64,000 bases of DNA from Heterobasidion occidentale (Eukaryota; Basidiomycota; Agaricomycetes; Russulales; Bondarzewiaceae), in assembly GCA_039111635.1 (NCBI GenBank), contig JBCAQO010000001.1, positions 3,596,001-3,660,000 on the forward strand, read 5' to 3'. Under the pieces are notes generated by a model. That model worked only from the letters and a program-made list of their open reading frames with translations, made no database searches and had not been told where the DNA came from. Below, piece by piece: positions 20,201 through 30,330 of the stretch (position 1 is the stretch's first letter; every line of letters begins with the position of its first letter). The translations under genes and the position numbers were made by a program.

Positions 20201-21200
20201 AAGAAATGAGACTTAACTTATCATATAATAGAACACGTCCTTACTCTCTGCTATCATTAATTCATATGTTAAAAAAAAAAAATTATTGCTTTGTGATATG
20301 AGTATTTTACACTGAAACCCAATTTCTATGAAATATCCATATAGTTTGGCATAAATTATATACAATGTAAAGATCTGATATCAAAAAACTACAAATTTTG
20401 ATAGTGTGAGCTTTTGACATCTTTGCATCCTTAAATCTGAAGATCTTATAATAGTGCCTATATAGCATAATTAGGTATTATAGCACATATCTTGTTCTAA
20501 TTTAAGCAAATGTAGAAAATTCCTAGATCTAAAATAAAAATTCCATTGAATGCATAAAAGTCAAGCCTACTTTTTATGTCCTTCATAGTCTTCACAAGTT
20601 CTTATTATCTTAAAATCATTTACATTGCTTTTCAGAAACTTTAATCACTCTGCTCATTCTTAAACACCTTTATAACCTTTAATATTCAATAGTAGATTCA
20701 ATTGAGAAATATTTTTAAAAGTGTGTATAATAATATGCATTTATTTTCAATTATCTGGGGTAATACTTTATAGTAATCCCTAGCCTTGTATCTACTCATA
20801 AATCAAAAAAAATCTTCAGCCTCTTATAAGAATAATAACCTGTGAACATGGAATATCAATATACTAATAAAGAGACAACTATTATATAGCATAAGATAGC
20901 AAATGATGTCTTTATCTGCTGTCTCATGTTACACAATATGAACTATGACCTAAGATAGAGTTTATTGTTTGCTTTTTTTTGTCCTCAAGCTCTATTAAGT
21001 TTTTTTTTAAATTCATGATTATAGTCTGGTTATGGCAAACTACATGTAAGTATTTATAATATAGTCTGTTGTTCTATTCTAATTTTATATATTATAATGG
21101 CCCTTGAGAGGCATGTGTAAGTCTTATAAAGAATTAGTTGTATGCAAAGGATTAGGGGAAAGGGGTAAAGTAAGTGTCATATAAGTGATAGTTGCAGTCT
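17276..21200. other. Very AT-rich stretch with unrecognised open frames
   Basis: No gene family recognised. Plus-strand open stretches follow one another at 18262-18471, 18558-18809, 19067-19255 and 19943-20158, which could be pieces of one decayed protein. Their lysine-, phenylalanine- and leucine-rich content is what AT-rich DNA gives anyway. CpG is nearly absent. Confidence 0.35.
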
Positions 21201-21339
21201 TATATTGTGTGTAACCATGCTTACAAGGTTTTTGCCATTTGCCTTTCTACTTTAGTGGTTGACTTTTATTGATATGTGTATCTTATGTTAGTGTGCTTGT
21301 TCTGCGCTCTTCTTGTTATTGTGATTCCTCTTGTTTGTC

Positions 21340-22262
21340 TAGTACTCTTGCTTCTGTTCCCTAGATCATCTAGCTCTCTATTGCTTTTCTTTGGTAGGCT
21401 CAGATTTACAAAAACATTATTTGAAACATTGAGTTTTGTTAATGAACATGGAATAGATACATGAACATTTTTTTGTTTGTTTTGGCTGGTCCTAGATGCT
21501 TGTGTAGCACTACTATTGCTCTGCCTCTCTAATAGTATTGCTGCTCCAACTACTTTTCTATAAGTAATTCATCTAATTATACTTGTATTTTATTTCTGTT
21601 TGCTTTTTCTTCTTCAGCTGTGGCCTCTTTATTTGGCATAATACTTGTTATAATTTTTGGGCTTTACTTTACTTTGGGTCAAATTGTACTGTCCTGATAG
21701 TTTTGAAATCTTTTAGGCACAAGTAAAAGGTGTCATACATCATGCAGTGAAGAGAGAATCTATCTGGTATTTGTTGCACAGATTTGGCTACTACTCTCAG
21801 TACAAGGGTTAGTGGCTTAGGGGGGTTGCTGATCTTGTTGCTTTGTTGTGGCACTTTTTATTATGAGAAGGGGAAAAGGCAAGAGATCTGCATGTGCATC
21901 TAATATGTTAGCTGCCATGGTATGCATTGCACTCATGATATGCATTGTGGCTTGTCTCTAAACTTATGCAAGTCTTTTTATTATGCTTTTTGGCCTCTTG
22001 TTTTACATGAGGGAGTATCAGGTCTGTTCACATGATGCAGCACTTGTGGGATTGTGTCGCTAGTGTAGAACTGTCTCATAAATCTTTGACACTCCTTTAG
22101 AGGGTTGTGCTAATTGTTGGTATTGGCTAATCTACTTCATGCCTTTGGCAAGTGCAGTCATAGCATGCTCTTTGAAGCTTAGTTCCTGATCTTTATAGCT
22201 ATTCCAAGAAACTTGTAAGATTGAACTGGATTAATTTGTATACCTTGTAATATGATGCTCAG
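21340..22262 (-). pseudogene. LINE RT C-terminal region and RNase H remnant
   Basis: Minus-strand translation shows KEHAMTALAKGMK, QRQATMHIMSAMHTMAAN and LDAHADLLPFPLL, a block that follows the RT palm in fungal Tad1-like LINEs (21860-22240). Next come FKTIRTVQFDPK (about 21670-21720), NKEATAEEEKANRNKIQV, and an LHKHLGPA motif (about 21490) that belongs to the RNase H domain. Stops and frameshifts are frequent. This is a dead remnant. Confidence 0.7.
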
Positions 22263-23098
22263 TGTTAGGTCAGAGACCTATTACATACACCAATGTACAA
22301 AAGGAATTCTAGGCTAAACTTCCATAGTGTCATAGAGCTATAGGCTCTAATGAATAAAAACAATTGATCGTCTTTATGCTCTTTGAGGAAACTTGGGGTC
22401 GCTGTCTGCTTTGTCCTCAAAGAGGTAAAGAAGATGATCTTCGAGTCCTCTTGATGATGAGACGGAGCTGGATGGTCTTCTCCTGTCCAACAGATGACAC
22501 TGGGAGGTGTCCAACTGAAAACACGGAAAGCAACGAGGCTGGTGAAGGTACAGGTGAATAAAGAGAGTGAAAGGAAGGGAGACAAAGCCAGTGCATTGTC
22601 AGACCATGTAAAGAAGTCTCAGATCTGACAGAGATCATGAAGTGTGGGCTAGGAAGGTAGCTAGACACTGGGTGCAGTGCAGAGATCAAGTGTATTACAG
22701 GTGAACGAGCTGAGCTTCTTAAAAGCTCATTTCACCTATTTATACAAATAAGTATCTAGGGCCGGATCGGGATCTGGTCTATGCGCTTCTCAGGTACCAA
22801 AGTAAACAATTGAGATCTATAATCGAAGATGCATCATTGATCTAATATCTGTCCACATCCATATTAAATGTCTAGCCACATCATGATCAATCAGGAACCA
22901 GGGTCAGGGTCAGGAACCAATGTCTATCCACATCAAGAATCAGGAACAGTGAGTAAGTGTTCATGCAGTTAGCATGTCAATGGTAATGAGTCATTGAGAA
23001 TAGTCCGAGTTTGAATCACATCCGAAGCACTTGACCAACCCATCAGTTCACATCTGAAGCACATGTTAGGAAACATGTGTTAGGAAGCGGTCCTAACA
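22263..23098 (-). repeat. Old solo LTR of the Gypsy-1 family, inserted in the LINE
   Basis: 836 bp, TGTTAGG to CCTAACA, alignable along its length to the Gypsy-1 LTR, with no internal region next to it. The flanks CTCAG (22258-22262) and CTTGG (23099-23103) look like a target duplication decayed by two transitions. CpG sites of the young LTR are mostly TG or CA. A short local duplication (around ACATGTTAGGAAACATGTGTTAGG) sits near the right end. Solo LTRs arise by recombination between the two LTRs of a full element. Confidence 0.85.
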
Positions 23099-23103
23099 CT
23101 TGG

Positions 23104-24640
23104 TTGTTTTAGTGGTTGATACTCAATTTTTTTGTCCTTGTAGCCATTTTTCTGTGTATCTTCCCTTATGCATGGCCTCCTTCTTGCATTTATCTTCTTT
23201 CTTAGCTCTTGTGAGTCTCATGAGGGCAAACTTGCCTACTACAAATGTACAGTTATGCATATTGGCCCACTCAAATATGCCTCCTCCTTTTTTTATCATG
23301 TTCTTCAGTTTGTCTTTTGCTTCTTCTATTGTTTTGTCGCTATATATGCTATGTTGTTTACAAAAGTGACCTCATCTTTCTTGTTGCTTTGATCTAGGAT
23401 GTCTAACAGGTTAGCATTATAGAATTAGAAGAGTATTTCTAATAGAGGGCATCCTTAGTCTGTGCTGCATGAAAAATCTAGCAGCAAGAAAGTAAAGCCA
23501 TTGAAGACTAGCCTGATATGATGTTTTCTAGTCTTGTTCTATATCAGTCTATATACTAGGAACATTATATTTGCACATATTGTATGCCAAACAATCCAGG
23601 TCTATACTTGGAAATGCACCCTTAATGTCTAGGAATAATACACAGGCAGCTCTCTTTCTGTTCATCATGTTATGTCTCTTATATGTAATGTAGTAGGAGT
23701 TTGTTGTTTTTTAGCCTGCTCAGCACTCAAAGTGCATTTTTAGTAGAAGATTGTGGCTTTTAGTGAGGTGCATTAGTTTTGTGGCTACACACATGACTAT
23801 GGGTTGGTAGGCTCCCAAGACAGTATAGTCAGGTTTCTCTAGCTTGCAAAGCACCAGCATATGTGAGCTTTTCTATTCTTGGGAATATTTACTGAGTATA
23901 AGTGTGGCTTTAAAGATAGGACCCAGGTGTGGTACTAGCATCAATGCACATTTATTGTAAACAATATTGGGAATGCTATTATTACCTGGTGCTTTGAATC
24001 TATAGAGATGTTTGATTGCCTAGTAGATTTGTGTATTTATAACAGGTTCAAATTAGAAGGTGGGTGCAGGCTATGAGAAGTTGCTGTAAATCATTGTTTG
24101 TGTTTGTTCTTGTGTAAAAAAGCTGTCAAATAAAAAGTGGCTCTTAGCTCCATTATTCTTAACTGCTAATGTATTTCCATCCTCCTTACACTGTTTTAGC
24201 ATTGGTATACTTTTTTGCCCTGTTTGATGATGAATAATCTATATACTTATTAGCAATCTAAATTTTCTTGTTATTTACTTCTTCTAGCTATTTCTCCCAG
24301 TGTGCTTTTTTTGCCCTTAGTATCACCACAATATACTCACTTTTAACTTTCTCTTGTTTTTTACATACTTTGTGTAACAGATTATGTTTATATTGGTATG
24401 CACATATTAATGTTGTCTTATTTGCTTTCTTGAGGTCTATTAGATCTTTGGACCACCAGCATTTTAAATATGGGAATTGTTTGGTTTAGAAATATGTTTT
24501 TCTACTGCTTCTGTGATTGCATCTATTACACACCTAAGAGACTTGTGGAATTCTTATTTTGTGTGGATCTTTGGTGGGGTGTTGTTTAGCTTGAAGAGTT
24601 ATGCTTTGAGTATTTATTAGAAGGCTTTTCAGTCCATTGC
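23104..24640 (-). pseudogene. LINE reverse transcriptase remnant
   Basis: Minus-strand translation gives KCWWSKDLIDLKKANK and RAKKAHWEK (24290-24470), FKAPGNNSIPNIVYNKC (about 23950-24000), VLFLDIKGAFPSIDL (motif A, catalytic Asp present, about 23600-23645), a GCPLLEILF motif B, and FVNNIAYIAT in place of FVDDIAYIAT (motif C, 23325-23365). Both catalytic Asp codons of motif C are AAC (23353-23358), as expected from G-to-A change. Many stops. The remnant ends at the solo LTR and continues beyond it. Confidence 0.8.
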
Positions 24641-24930
24641 CCAGAAGTTGTGTCTTAGTATGCTTTTATTATGTCATTTTTTTTGAGGATTGAGATATAA
24701 TAAGTCTTTGGTGGTCACAGTTCTAATTTAGTTGTGCATTGCAAGATCCTGTTACAAAAGGTATTAGTGATAAATATATTATTAGGTCTTGTATATTTTT
24801 TGGAATTTATGGCTTTTAATATAGGAGTATACTTTTCTAGAATCATCTCAGTCTATAACTGGTTGTTAACTTAATCAACTCTTCTGCTGATGAGCACACT
24901 TCCATGCTGTGTACCAAGTCCCTAGATTTT
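24640..24930 (-). pseudogene. LINE endonuclease, C-terminal remnant
   Basis: The minus strand encodes AEELIKLTTSYRLR, LEKYTPILKAINSKKYTRPNNIF and LRPPKT-like segments, which match the end of the APE-type endonuclease of fungal LINEs, just before the RT linker (NFWAMDWKAF). The preceding part of the domain lies beyond the R2 insertion, at 26110-26425. Confidence 0.6.
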
Positions 24931-26100
24931 ATAGCTTTTACAACATAGATCTTAGCTATAATATGACCTTAGAACTATTAGCGCAATCTTGCAAGCTTCT
25001 ATACGGTCTCACACATATGATCACTATTTCTGATGTCCCCATACAACCTTTACAGTATCTGCAAAACCTTACAGCATTTGTGTAATCCCTGCAGGCTTCC
25101 ACATGATCTCTTATAGCTTTGGCATTATTTCCTCTCATTGCATTAGTAACACGTGCCTTCAAACATCCTTGGCAGTCCTTGTGCAACACCTGCAATACTT
25201 TTCTTAATATTATCAATCTCAGAGACCTTCATACCTTTGTAGTATTGCCTGCACAACTTTGCAATCATGCTGACAGTTCTCAGACTTCTTATTACTAATC
25301 TGATTATTTCTTTCATCTCTTTGCTACTCATGCTGAGGCCTTCCTATTCAGTAAGATAGATAGAGCAATGCTAAGAGTGCGACCTTATGCAGCTCAAAGT
25401 AGTTTCACATGTTTCTAAGATTTTTGAGTTTCTATTACAATCCTCTCTTTTTGTACTTACTATTCTGTTCTCACCATAAAACCTACCTACTCTTCTACAA
25501 TACACTAGATTTGGTTAACCTATTGTTCAGATCTCACCTTGTCCAAAATGCTCTCATATTGCTGATTTATTGTAAATCTTGCAATCTCACAATCTCAACC
25601 TCAACCTCCTAGAGCTCTTGTAGTTAGCTCTAGAGTTTTTTTATTGTCTCTCCATTGCTCCAAACTGCCTAGCATTGTTCCAAATTATGTTGTGCCACCA
25701 TAGTGTCTTGTATCCTTTCTTATCTTCTAGCACTCCTTTCTCCACTCTTCCAAACATCTCTCCATCTTTCCAAACATCTCCTTATCCCTCCAAGCATCTC
25801 TTCATCTCTTTGCACCTCCCCCTATTGTATCAAACTTTGCAACATCGCAACCTTGACCTTGCAACATCATATCAAATCTTGCAAGCTCAAGTATCACAGG
25901 GCATTATAGAGCATTTTAGGGAACTGTAGAGCATTGCAACCCTAGATCTAGATATCACATTATCTATTCTTTAGTTGTTTCCCCTAGGCTAACTATCCCT
26001 TATACGGTAGAGCCAGCTCTTGTCTATCCCATGTCTAGTGATGTGTTTTATTGTGTGTTTTTGTATACAGAGCTATTACTAGCACATTACCACACTCTCC
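24930..26100 (-). repeat. Dispersed repeat R2, copy a (interrupts the LINE)
   Basis: This block is matched in inverse orientation by 63297-64000. Matching pairs include 25140-25331 with 63804-64000, 25700-25760 with 63490-63540, and 25840-25930 with 63340-63430. It contains a C-rich minisatellite-like run with repeated CCAAACATCTC (25750-25830). It lies between two halves of the LINE endonuclease, so it is a younger insertion. Edges are approximate and its transposon class is unknown. Confidence 0.65.
25143..25331 (-). CDS. Conserved unknown frame in repeat R2, copy a
   Basis: A 62-codon open stretch whose peptide (EIIRLVIRSLRTVSMIAKLC core) is clearly similar to the translation of the inverted copy at 63804-64000, with shared RTVSMIA, VS-x-IDN and GV motifs. 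The alignment is in frame without gaps over about 55 residues. The frame probably continues after a frameshift (24956-25216). Both copies may be dead remnants of the same transposon protein. I do not recognise the family. Confidence 0.35.
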   Translation of the reverse strand: MSSKEMKEIIRLVIRSLRTVSMIAKLCRQYYKGMKVSEIDNIKKSIAGVAQGLPRMFEGTCY

Positions 26101-26109
26101 AAATTTACT

Positions 26110-26425
26110 ATTGTAAAAAAATGCTAATTCCTTGGCTCATCCTACATAAGATGATATTTGTTAAAATTCCCTAGCCAAATATGCATGGTCCTGTTTCTCA
26201 GATTGCTAAGGCTTTGTTGTTGTTGTATGTGAGCTATTATTTTGTGGATAGATTTGGAGTGAGTACAATTGTTATAAATATTCAGAAGTTTGAGTATTTC
26301 AAAAACTCTCTTAATCCTTATTGCCATAATATCTGGCAAGTTGATCGGAATTATGTCCCATGGGCATATGGTAATCCTGGTTTGTATGAGGATGATGATG
26401 ATGCACTAGCAGTGGCTCTGTGTGC
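26110..26425 (-). pseudogene. LINE endonuclease, middle remnant
   Basis: Minus-strand translation gives PWDIIPINLPDIMAIRI, LLNIYNNCTHSKSIH, and WLGNFNKYHLM followed by DEPRN. This is the endonuclease stretch containing the 'IYND' and 'GDFN-x-HH' catalytic blocks; here Asp is replaced by Asn in both (NN and GNFN). It continues at 24930 after R2, and its upstream half is at 27440-27600. Confidence 0.75.
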
Positions 26426-27430
26426 AAAAACACAATACAAAACACACCACTAAACATAAGGTAGGCATAGAGCTGACTTTACTAGTCTGTTAAAGGACCT
26501 TGGTGAGTTACAAGGTGGGGCAAGAGATACGTACTGTAAGATATTAAGCAAGGTGATATGAGATTGTGTGAGGCGTTTGTAAAAGATCTTGAGGATGCTC
26601 TTAATATAGCAAGATAATATGAAATTACTTTTAAATGGTATGAGGTGATGAACCACAGGCCAAGGTCTTAAGCAACCAAGGTGACTTCAAGGGCAGTGAT
26701 AAAGGCCCTGATGATAAAGGCAATAAAGGTAGCAAGAGTAAGTTGAGCAAGACGAGGGTGATATTGATGAGAAGTGATATAAGTGAAATTTTCTTGCAAT
26801 ATTAAGCTCTAAACAGAGAGGTGTTTAAAACTGGCATATTGTAGCGTCATAAGTAGGTATTTATAGTAAATTGAAGTAAGTAGAGCAAACACAAGACCAT
26901 AAGATAAAATACATTGATATTGCACCAAGATTGTAACATTAAGAGATTAAGAAAACCATGCACAAAAGTGTTTATAGACCATAAGGTTCTGTCATGCTGT
27001 AGTCAAGAGACAGACAAAGAGATATTTAGTAAAGAGTATAGTAGTGAGATGAGAAATGAGAAGAAGAGGATTACAAGATCTATATTGTCTAATTGGCATA
27101 CACAATAAAGCTCACTACAAAGCTGCTTATGAGTCTGCCTGTGTGGTCGATGCTTAAGGTACATAGGGTGAGAGCTTAATGATACCCCAAAGAGGGTGGT
27201 GGGCTCAAGATTATTATGCAATATATGTGAGGAGTAGGTAAGATACAAACTGTAGTGCATAAGAAAGACCACATTGGCCCAATGCCATAATATTGAGCTT
27301 GTAGTAGCTGTTGAAGGGAATTATGCTAGGCTGCTAAAACATCTAGTAGTATCTGGGGTACTTTATGAGGTTAGTGTGCTAGTGCTTGTAGAACTGCAAA
27401 GACAGGGGCCTCGGCGCTTATAAAGATAGT
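26425..27430. repeat. Unclassified insertion of about 1 kb inside the LINE endonuclease
   Basis: The LINE endonuclease reading stops near 27430 and resumes near 26425, so about 1 kb has been added. It carries no recognisable protein. Around 26800-26870, AAGCTCTAAAC...GTGTTTAAAACTGG weakly resembles the middle of repeat R1, so it may be an R1-type element. Boundaries were not resolved. Confidence 0.4.
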
Positions 27431-27439
27431 ACACTCATC

Positions 27440-27600
27440 AATGAAATTGTCTATTTGTGGTTTTGTCTGTGCTTTAGTGGGTATATATTGTTCACCAGTG
27501 CGTGTTTGCCCTAGTATTGCCTTAGTGATTAAGGTAGGGTTTTTGTATATATATTATGTCAACTTCTTTATTTTTAACATTTTAAGCATGTTTTATTGTG
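27440..27600 (-). pseudogene. LINE endonuclease, N-terminal remnant
   Basis: Minus-strand translation contains DIIYIQKPYLNHYGNTRA followed by NTHW, the N-terminal block of fungal LINE endonucleases; the catalytic Glu of 'QEPY' is replaced by Lys. It is followed by the insertion at 26425-27430. Confidence 0.75.
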
Positions 27601-27929
27601 CTATTATAGACCTGTTAGCATTCTACTGCCATGTTTTTAGAGATGTGGGTGGGTTTATTATGAGGAGTGGAATTATAAAAAGTTACTGTCAGTTGTTTCC
27701 ATACTGTTGCCTCTGCTATTGTCTGTGTTTTGCATGCTTGGCATGGCATGTTCTGTCTTTAGAATGGTTAAGTCTATCCTTGTCCGTGTGTTTCAATTAG
27801 TAGATTGCTCATGGACATGTTTTGCCTTTTATTGACCATGTTCCATTGATTCTCATTGGCCGGTATGTTTACTCTTAGTTTTGTGACTATGGCAGAGTTT
27901 TGCTCCTACGTCCATAGAGTTTTCTTTAC

Positions 27930-28720
27930 TAGATAAAATCTGTAAGTTGCTTCTGGATCTTGTCACCTTAAGCAAGAACATGTTTGGTCCTATGAGACAT
28001 GGCCTCCTAATTTACAATTGATGTACCAGAAATAATTTGTATCTCTTTGTGTGTAGTCACAAATGGTGTGTATCTTGCTACATGTGCTACATGTCTCTCT
28101 ATCTTGTATGCATTGAGCTACAAAGTATGGAGTAGTATACTAGCATTGAAGACACCATCTGGGTTTATTGGGGCTTATATCTGTAGACCACTTTACTTGC
28201 TATTATGATCTCATCTCTAATTGCCTTGTTTGCTATACTAGCAGATTTGTATCTGGCCAAGAGAAGTTGTTCTTTGGCCTTTAATATGATGTTCATTACT
28301 TGATCAATATCAAATTGTCTTAGTTGAGGTAAGACTCCTTTGATATGATGGTATTCCATCTAATTGCCTATCTTGTACATAGTAGGTATGAATTTTAAAA
28401 TTGCTGCAAATATCTTGTTCTTGATCTGTGTTTGGCATTCATCAAATGCAATCTAAAAAGCAATCCTGATCTTTTTGTCTTGCATTCACTCTATTAGCTT
28501 CTTCTTATTAGCGTTAATGATGGCCTCTCCATTCTATAAGATGTGTGCTCCAGTAAAGGCCCCGGCCAGCTAAGTAGGGCCATTCATATGTTCTAAGGCT
28601 AGGTTGGCTTTTGTGATAATTTGGGCTTCTAATAGGTTTGTAATATTATGTGTTGTGTTAATGCTGCTATTCACTGAAATATCATATTTTTATGCTTGTC
28701 ATCTGGCTATATGAGAATAA
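27930..28720 (-). pseudogene. LINE ORF1 (gag-like) remnant with zinc knuckles
   Basis: The minus strand reads ANLALEHMNGPT and HILWNGEAIINANKKKLIEW (28460-28640), then IANKAIRDEIIIASKVVYRYKPQ in parts (28165-28260). After that come cysteine motifs on the knuckle pattern (CLQC, ETCSTCSK, and CKLGGHVS-x-DQTC at about 27965-28010). This order matches the ORF1 nucleic-acid-binding protein of Tad1-like LINEs. Several stops and frameshifts. Confidence 0.7.
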
Positions 28721-28799
28721 TATGTGGTAAATAAGTTGCTATAAGTGATTGTCAAATATGAAGAAGTGTTTGTCATTGTAAAAAGGGAAAGAATAAGGA

Positions 28800-30330
28800 G
28801 GACAACCAAGGCAACAATATATAAATGCAAATGAGGCCTAAATAGCAGCAAAAACAAGGTTAGAGGTTCAAGAGAGAGATTCTAATAACTTAGGTAAGTG
28901 CAATAATATGCTAGTAATGCCTTTAAGTATAAAACACACCTCAAAAACACCTCTACAAGTACAGGTAGGCAGGAGCTAGTTCCAGTGTACAAGAAGCTGT
29001 CAGCTGTGCAACAATCAATAAGGGAGTAAACTAAAAGTGTTTGAAGCATAGCTGCAATTAAAATTAATGCAAATACAATTGACAAAGGCTATTTCAATGT
29101 GATGTGGGCCAAACAAATAACTCCAAAATCAAAATCTTTGGCCAGAAGGTGTTTAATTGGCTTTTGATTGGCACACAAAGAGGATGGCAAAGGATGACCA
29201 ACTAAATGAGAAAGAGAGAGAACAAGACAACAAAAGCTTTGATAGAGGGTTGCAATCAAATGTGATAACGCAAACAAAGGGGCAAAATGTGAACAAGGAT
29301 CAGAAAACTTAAAGACTTATAGACTTAAATGCACAAATAAAATTAAAACAAGGGGGAGCCAAAGCTGCTTTATTGCAAAGGTTATAGGTGCCTTTTTATA
29401 ATAAGTCTGAAGGAATACAAAATAGCAAGATTGGCAGAGGCATAGAGTAATTAAAAATATATCCCAAGAGCTATTAAAAGTAAAAAAAAGTAAGAGAGTG
29501 ATAATACAAATAATGTAAGATAAAAAGCAATAGCTTTAAAGTCTAAATAAGTGAAAAATTGCTAAGGTGAGTACATATGGGCCTAAAAATAAGGATCACA
29601 TGATAAGTGAGTAAACCAATCAGAAACTTAGGAGATTCATAGATAAAGAAAGAAAAGATCAACAAAAGGCATAAGGGCAATATTTAACTGCCTCTTATTT
29701 AGGACATCAAAGCCGATCAAACATGCTAAAGATGTAAAGTGTACCAAACCAATTGGTGATTAGCCACAATAGTCTGCAAGAAGCCCCAAATACTAGGAGT
29801 ACTAATAAATCTATAAACTGACCGTGAACAGCTTTGAATGCCTGTGTAAAGGTCTAAATGCAAATTTGGCACTTGCTTAATAGCTGAGGGCTTCAAATGA
29901 ATCAGAATTGGTCAAAAATTAGTATGCCAAACAGCCAAAGAATACTGAAAAGCTGCCAAAAGTAGGATATCAGTGCTAGAGCAGACTCATGCTTATTAGC
30001 AAATAAACTCTGAACTATTGAGTATAAAAGCTGCTCTATTCTAGGATTGTGTGTAGGTTTTTATGAGGATATCAAACAAGAAATGAGAGTAAGTGATAAA
30101 CCAGCACCTAGACCTAGTAAGTGTTAAAGATAAGAAGCTAAGGGCAATGTCCATATGAGCTTTGAACATGATAAAGTGAAAGTTTATTATGAATACCAAA
30201 TATTCAAACAATTAGTGTTTAGTGCCTAAGCATAAGTAGCCAAGATGTGTTTCTAAAACTAATTAAAAAAATATAGATACAATGCATTGTAATGCTAAGC
30301 AATAAGACAATATTGTATTTGACTAAACAT
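28800..30330 (+). repeat. Dispersed repeat R1, copy b, interrupted
   Basis: 28800-28925 and 29995-30330 align in order with 2320-2780. The 1.07 kb between them has no counterpart there and is probably a later insertion; it holds no recognisable gene. Landmarks: AACAATATATAAATGC, ACAAGGTTAGAGG, GAGTATAAAAGCTGCTC and CCTAGTAAGTGTT. Confidence 0.5.

Larger units (their letters stand above)
21230..28720 (-). mobile_element. Decayed Tad1-like LINE, split by later insertions
   Basis: Reading the minus strand from 28720 to 21230 gives, in the right order, an ORF1-like zinc-knuckle protein, an APE-type endonuclease, a reverse transcriptase and an RNase H, the arrangement of fungal Tad1-clade LINEs. 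All frames are broken many times. Three blocks interrupt it: about 26425-27430 and about 24930-26100 inside the endonuclease, and a gypsy LTR at 22263-23098 inside the reverse transcriptase. The coding motifs resume on the far side of each block. The 5' end is cut near 28720 by repeat R1, and the 3' end is not defined (no poly(A) or target duplication found). Confidence 0.75.

Noticed and set aside
25700..25830. CRISPR-like array in the CCAAACATCTC-rich stretch
   Set aside because: Units are short, irregular and without spacers, and the genome is eukaryotic.
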